Positions 7,061 to 9,079 of a stretch of DNA of 9,079 bases are shown piece after piece. Within the stretch, counting starts at the first letter, position 1; each line of letters begins with the position of its first letter. This DNA is from JBEHYA01 sp048498415. GTDB lineage: Bacteria > Pseudomonadota > Alphaproteobacteria > UBA9219 > RGZA01. The translations under genes were made by a program, and so were the position numbers. The stretch is from NCBI GenBank assembly GCA_048498415.1, contig JBEHYA010000083.1, positions 1 to 9,079 on the forward strand. Reading direction: 5' to 3'. A model generated the notes under the pieces. The model was given only the letters and a program-made list of their open reading frames with translations, did no database searches and was not told where the DNA came from.

Positions 7061-7081
7061 CCCGGCCTTCGCCGGGATGAC
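7056..7081. repeat. Single palindrome of the repeat family, locus 4 (3' of the DUF218 gene)
   Basis: A perfect 11-bp inverted repeat, GTCATCCCGGC and GCCGGGATGAC, with loop CTTC (GAAG on the transcribed strand). It starts 9 nt after the stop of the DUF218 gene, the same distance as locus 3 from the mltB stop. No U-rich tail follows directly on the minus strand. This is the consensus-like member; its half-site GTCATCCCGGC recurs at the outer end of locus 5. Confidence 0.85.
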
Positions 7082-7090
7082 AGATGGCAA

Positions 7091-7921
7091 TTAGCTGGCT
7101 TTTTGCTCGCATGGCCAGAGGGTATCGGTTTTACCCATCAGCTTGTTCAAAAACAGGCCTAAATATTCTTTGGTGACGTTATCCAGCATATCCAGCGAAC
7201 TGGTGAGGCTGAAATGGGTGTTCATCTCGAAATACCCCGTGGTTTTGTAATCAACCGGATACGGGTGGAACGAGACCTGCTTTTCCTCAGCGGCCTTGCG
7301 GAATAACGCCATGGCGCGGGGCAAATGCGTGGCCGATGTCACAATCAGCCAGTTCTGGCCGGCGGGGATGGACGAGAGCGAATAAAGCGCGTTTTCATAG
7401 GTGTTGCGCGACTGGTTTTCGGCGATCAGATTTTTTGTGTCTAAACCGATATCTTGCAGGTATTTCTTAACGTAATCGGCCTCGCGGAACTGCGGCAGCG
7501 TGATATCGCCGGAGCCACCCGAATAAACAAACGACGCGTTCGGGTATTGGTGCATCAGGTGCACCAGCGCCATCACACGGTCAGCCGAGGAATTAAACAC
7601 GCATTTCTTGCGCGCGTACGATGGCTCGCTTTGCAAAGCGCCGCCCAGCACCACGACGCCATCCACTTTCATGAGCGGCGTTTGCAGCGACGCATAGCAT
7701 TGCTCCAGCGGCAGCGCGGCCCAGTTGCCGAGCGGCAGGATCATGCACATGGCAAGGCCCACCACGGCCACGCCCTGCAGCGTATATTTCAGCCATGACG
7801 GGCGCTTCATGATGAGGCCGATCAGCAGCACGATGACGAGCAGGTGCGACGGCGCAAAGACGGCCCAGAAAATTTTGCTGGCGTAGAAGCTGATGGAGTT
7901 GAGCGTATCGGGCGAAAACAT
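7091..7921 (-). CDS. Membrane-anchored DUF218 protein (YdcF/SanA/ElyC-like)
   Basis: A DUF218-family protein. Studied relatives (E. coli ElyC and SanA) are envelope proteins linked to peptidoglycan or lipid-carrier homeostasis and vancomycin or detergent resistance; the biochemical reaction is unsettled. From ATG 7921 it has 276 residues. Two N-terminal membrane helices are evident, about 16-37 (WAVFAPSHLLVIVLLIGLI) and 47-64 (LQGVAVVGLAMCMILPLG), as in ElyC. The DUF218 domain (about 87-260) shows VDGVVVLGGA, FVYSGGSGD, ENQSRNTYENA and LIVTSATHLPRAMALFRK, the usual conserved blocks. The domain should face the periplasm. An in-frame GTG at 7939 would add VLFHAT; neither start has a clear Shine-Dalgarno, and I prefer the ATG because family members begin just before the first helix. 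It lies upstream of mltB and rlpA, which fits an envelope role. I assign the family, not a specific function. Confidence 0.88.
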   Translation of the reverse strand: MFSPDTLNSISFYASKIFWAVFAPSHLLVIVLLIGLIMKRPSWLKYTLQGVAVVGLAMCMILPLGNWAALPLEQCYASLQTPLMKVDGVVVLGGALQSEPSYARKKCVFNSSADRVMALVHLMHQYPNASFVYSGGSGDITLPQFREADYVKKYLQDIGLDTKNLIAENQSRNTYENALYSLSSIPAGQNWLIVTSATHLPRAMALFRKAAEEKQVSFHPYPVDYKTTGYFEMNTHFSLTSSLDMLDNVTKEYLGLFLNKLMGKTDTLWPCEQKAS

Positions 7922-8030
7922 GGTGGCGTGAAATAACACACTTGTGTATGGATTTTTTATCTAATTCTCATTGATTCATGCGGAAATTAAGGCAATGGCC
8001 TGAAGATAGGAGCTATTTTCATTGTTTTTT

Positions 8031-8123
8031 GTCATCCCGGCGAAGGCCGGGATCCACGAAAAGCCATTAAACAAAGCCTTTGCCTCGTGACCTATCGTGG
8101 ATGCCGGCCTTAGCCGGCATGAC
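8031..8123. repeat. Paired inverted hairpin repeat, locus 5 (3' of the Rieske gene)
   Basis: Two inverted 29-nt units with a spacer of about 35 nt. Unit A (8031-8059) is GTC, stem ATCCCGGC-gaag-GCCGGGAT, then CCACGA. Unit B (8095-8123), read in reverse complement, is GTC, stem ATGCCGGC-taag-GCCGGCAT, then CCACGA. The only stem difference (C to G) is compensated on the other arm. The inner CCACGA/TCGTGG flanks are fully complementary, so the whole element can also form a long stem. It starts 8 nt after the Rieske gene stop. The remaining space to the DUF218 start (7922-8030) shows an A/T-rich leader but no promoter I can defend. Confidence 0.85.
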
Positions 8124-8131
8124 GCGTTCGA

Positions 8132-9079
8132 CTAACTCCGCCATTTCAGCACAACGTCGGGGACGGCGTTTTTGAAGGGCCGGGCTTCTTCGCGGGCTTT
8201 TTGGTATTCCTGCTTGAGCTGGAAATACCAGCGGGCTTGCGTATCGGCATCTTTCAGCAAAAGCATGGATTTATCGTGGGCGAGGCCCTGCTGCTGGCGG
8301 ATCACCACGTCGCGATCCTGATTTAAAAAGCCGTGCACGAAGGGCATGAGGAAAGGCTTAAGCCAGCTCAGCCAGCTTTGCGTCCAGTAAATCAGATGGG
8401 TGATTTCGGTTTTTGTATCGTCGATGGGCGTCACGGCCGTGAGGTTCACGACTGTATGCGAACCGGTAGTGATGCGTTCCACACGCACGCCCGGTAGCTG
8501 AAACGTGATTTCTGTTTCCGGCGTGCCGCCCAGAATTTTATAGGCGAAGGAATTCTTGGAAGGCTTATGCGCCTTCATGACAAACCCAAAGGGCGACGGG
8601 CCGAAGGCTTTGGCTTTTTCGTGGATGGATTTGCGGCCCCGCCACCACCAGGATTGATGGACGAAGGGCCCATGCGCGGGATCCATCAGGCCAATCACGG
8701 CATAATCGACATGGCAGGGGAACAGCTTTTTAACGGCGATGCCGGGTTTGGCGTTTGCAGGCAGCGGCAGCACGGGCGGGCGGGCCATATCCCCTTCCCC
8801 GGCTTTTTTGGCATCGCCCATATAAATCCAGATATTGCCCTGGGCTTCATGCAGTAGATAATCCCGCACCTTGATGTTGGTGGGATCAACGTTTTCGTGC
8901 CCTGTCAGCCACGGAATTTCGCGGCAGATGCCCTGGCCATCGAATTTCCAGCCGTGGTAGCAGCACTCAACATGATCGCCATCGAACATGCCGCAGGAGA
9001 GCGGCATGGCGCGGTGGGGGCAGATATCGCGTAACGCAAAGGCTTTGCCGGTCTTATCACGGGCGAACCCATCGTGTTC
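8132..9079 (-). CDS. Rieske non-heme iron oxygenase, alpha-subunit type (5' end outside window)
   Basis: An aromatic-ring or macrocycle hydroxylating oxygenase with an N-terminal Rieske [2Fe-2S] domain and a C-terminal mononuclear iron domain. The frame is open from the stop at 8132 to the window edge, 315 codons. The Rieske ligands are C20-P-H22, sixteen residues, then C39-C-Y-H42, numbered from the first visible codon. The first pair lies upstream of the internal ATG at 9007, so that ATG cannot be the real start, and probably 30-50 residues are missing. The iron-site motif reads LMDPAHGPFVH (D133, H136, H141), closest in style to the pheophorbide a oxygenase / Tic55-like branch, whose hallmark is LMDPxHxPxxH. 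A later NQDRDVVIRQQQ segment matches the usual position of the third ligand. No reductase or ferredoxin gene is adjacent in the window. The substrate cannot be told from sequence. Confidence 0.9.
   Translation of the reverse strand, partial: EHDGFARDKTGKAFALRDICPHRAMPLSCGMFDGDHVECCYHGWKFDGQGICREIPWLTGHENVDPTNIKVRDYLLHEAQGNIWIYMGDAKKAGEGDMARPPVLPLPANAKPGIAVKKLFPCHVDYAVIGLMDPAHGPFVHQSWWWRGRKSIHEKAKAFGPSPFGFVMKAHKPSKNSFAYKILGGTPETEITFQLPGVRVERITTGSHTVVNLTAVTPIDDTKTEITHLIYWTQSWLSWLKPFLMPFVHGFLNQDRDVVIRQQQGLAHDKSMLLLKDADTQARWYFQLKQEYQKAREEARPFKNAVPDVVLKWRS

Noticed and set aside
7454..7798. 114-codon plus-strand open frame opposite the DUF218 gene
   Set aside because: It is His/Arg-rich antisense translation lacking any recognisable motif; the minus-strand gene explains the region.
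589..8123. Palindromic repeats as a CRISPR array or tRNA-like elements
   Set aside because: The units are scattered singly or in inverted pairs in different intergenic gaps, not in direct tandem with unique spacers. None folds with tRNA arm lengths or a T-loop motif.
8031..8123. Locus 5 as an intrinsic terminator of the Rieske gene
   Set aside because: On the transcribed strand the last hairpin is followed by a run of A residues, not T. The T-run at 8025-8030 on the plus strand precedes the hairpin rather than following it.
8132..9007. Internal ATG at 9007 as start of the Rieske gene
   Set aside because: The frame stays open to the window edge, and the first Rieske ligand pair (CPH) lies just upstream of that ATG. 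Starting there would remove half the iron-sulfur site.
1..9079. A new defence, toxin-antitoxin or mobile system
   Set aside because: All nine genes match well-known families with intact motifs, mostly in a conserved alphaproteobacterial order. No integrase, transposase, small toxin pair or unexplained coding gap was found.

Overview
The window is part of a chromosome of an alphaproteobacterium. The block rlpA, tmk, holB, metG, tatD and a PhnP-like metallo-beta-lactamase gene, with a lytic transglycosylase gene upstream, is an order I know from Rhodospirillales-like and related alphaproteobacteria. The delta' subunit and the methionyl-tRNA synthetase both lack zinc-ligand cysteines where relatives can have them. 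The DNA is moderately GC-rich and densely coded. I cannot name a genus from sequence alone. Every gene is on the minus strand, so transcription runs from high to low coordinates.

In transcription order: (1) 8132-9079, a Rieske non-heme iron oxygenase whose N-terminus lies outside the window; (2) 7091-7921, a membrane-anchored DUF218 (YdcF/SanA/ElyC-like) protein; (3) 6039-7007, a secreted MltB-type lytic transglycosylase; (4) 4769-5848, an RlpA lipoprotein with double-psi beta-barrel and SPOR domains; (5) 4152-4760, thymidylate kinase; (6) 3009-4049, DNA polymerase III delta'; (7) 1454-3001, methionyl-tRNA synthetase; (8) 675-1454, a TatD-family metal-dependent hydrolase; (9) 1-568, a PhnP-like metallo-beta-lactamase-fold hydrolase whose C-terminus is cut by the window edge. 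Some junctions are very tight: rlpA-tmk 8 nt, holB-metG 7 nt, metG-tatD a 1-nt overlap. Genes 4-9 therefore look like one operon or a series of coupled units. Genes 2-4 form an envelope group (a DUF218 protein and two peptidoglycan-cleaving enzymes); genes 5-8 serve nucleotide supply, replication, translation and nuclease or housekeeping roles.

All of the longer intergenic spaces except two (the leaders of ydcF and rlpA, downstream of their repeats) are largely filled by one family of palindromic repeats. There are five loci, three as inverted pairs of hairpins (589-660, 4063-4142, 8031-8123) and two as single perfect palindromes (6004-6029, 7056-7081). Each begins 8-14 nt after a stop codon. 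Between the two arms of each pair, every stem difference is compensated by a matching change on the other side of the stem. This REPIN-like family is the most interesting non-coding structure here. No stretch over 300 nt lacks a gene. I saw no tRNA, rRNA, CRISPR array, insertion sequence or phage gene, and no new multi-gene system; the protein-coding content is ordinary for this clade.
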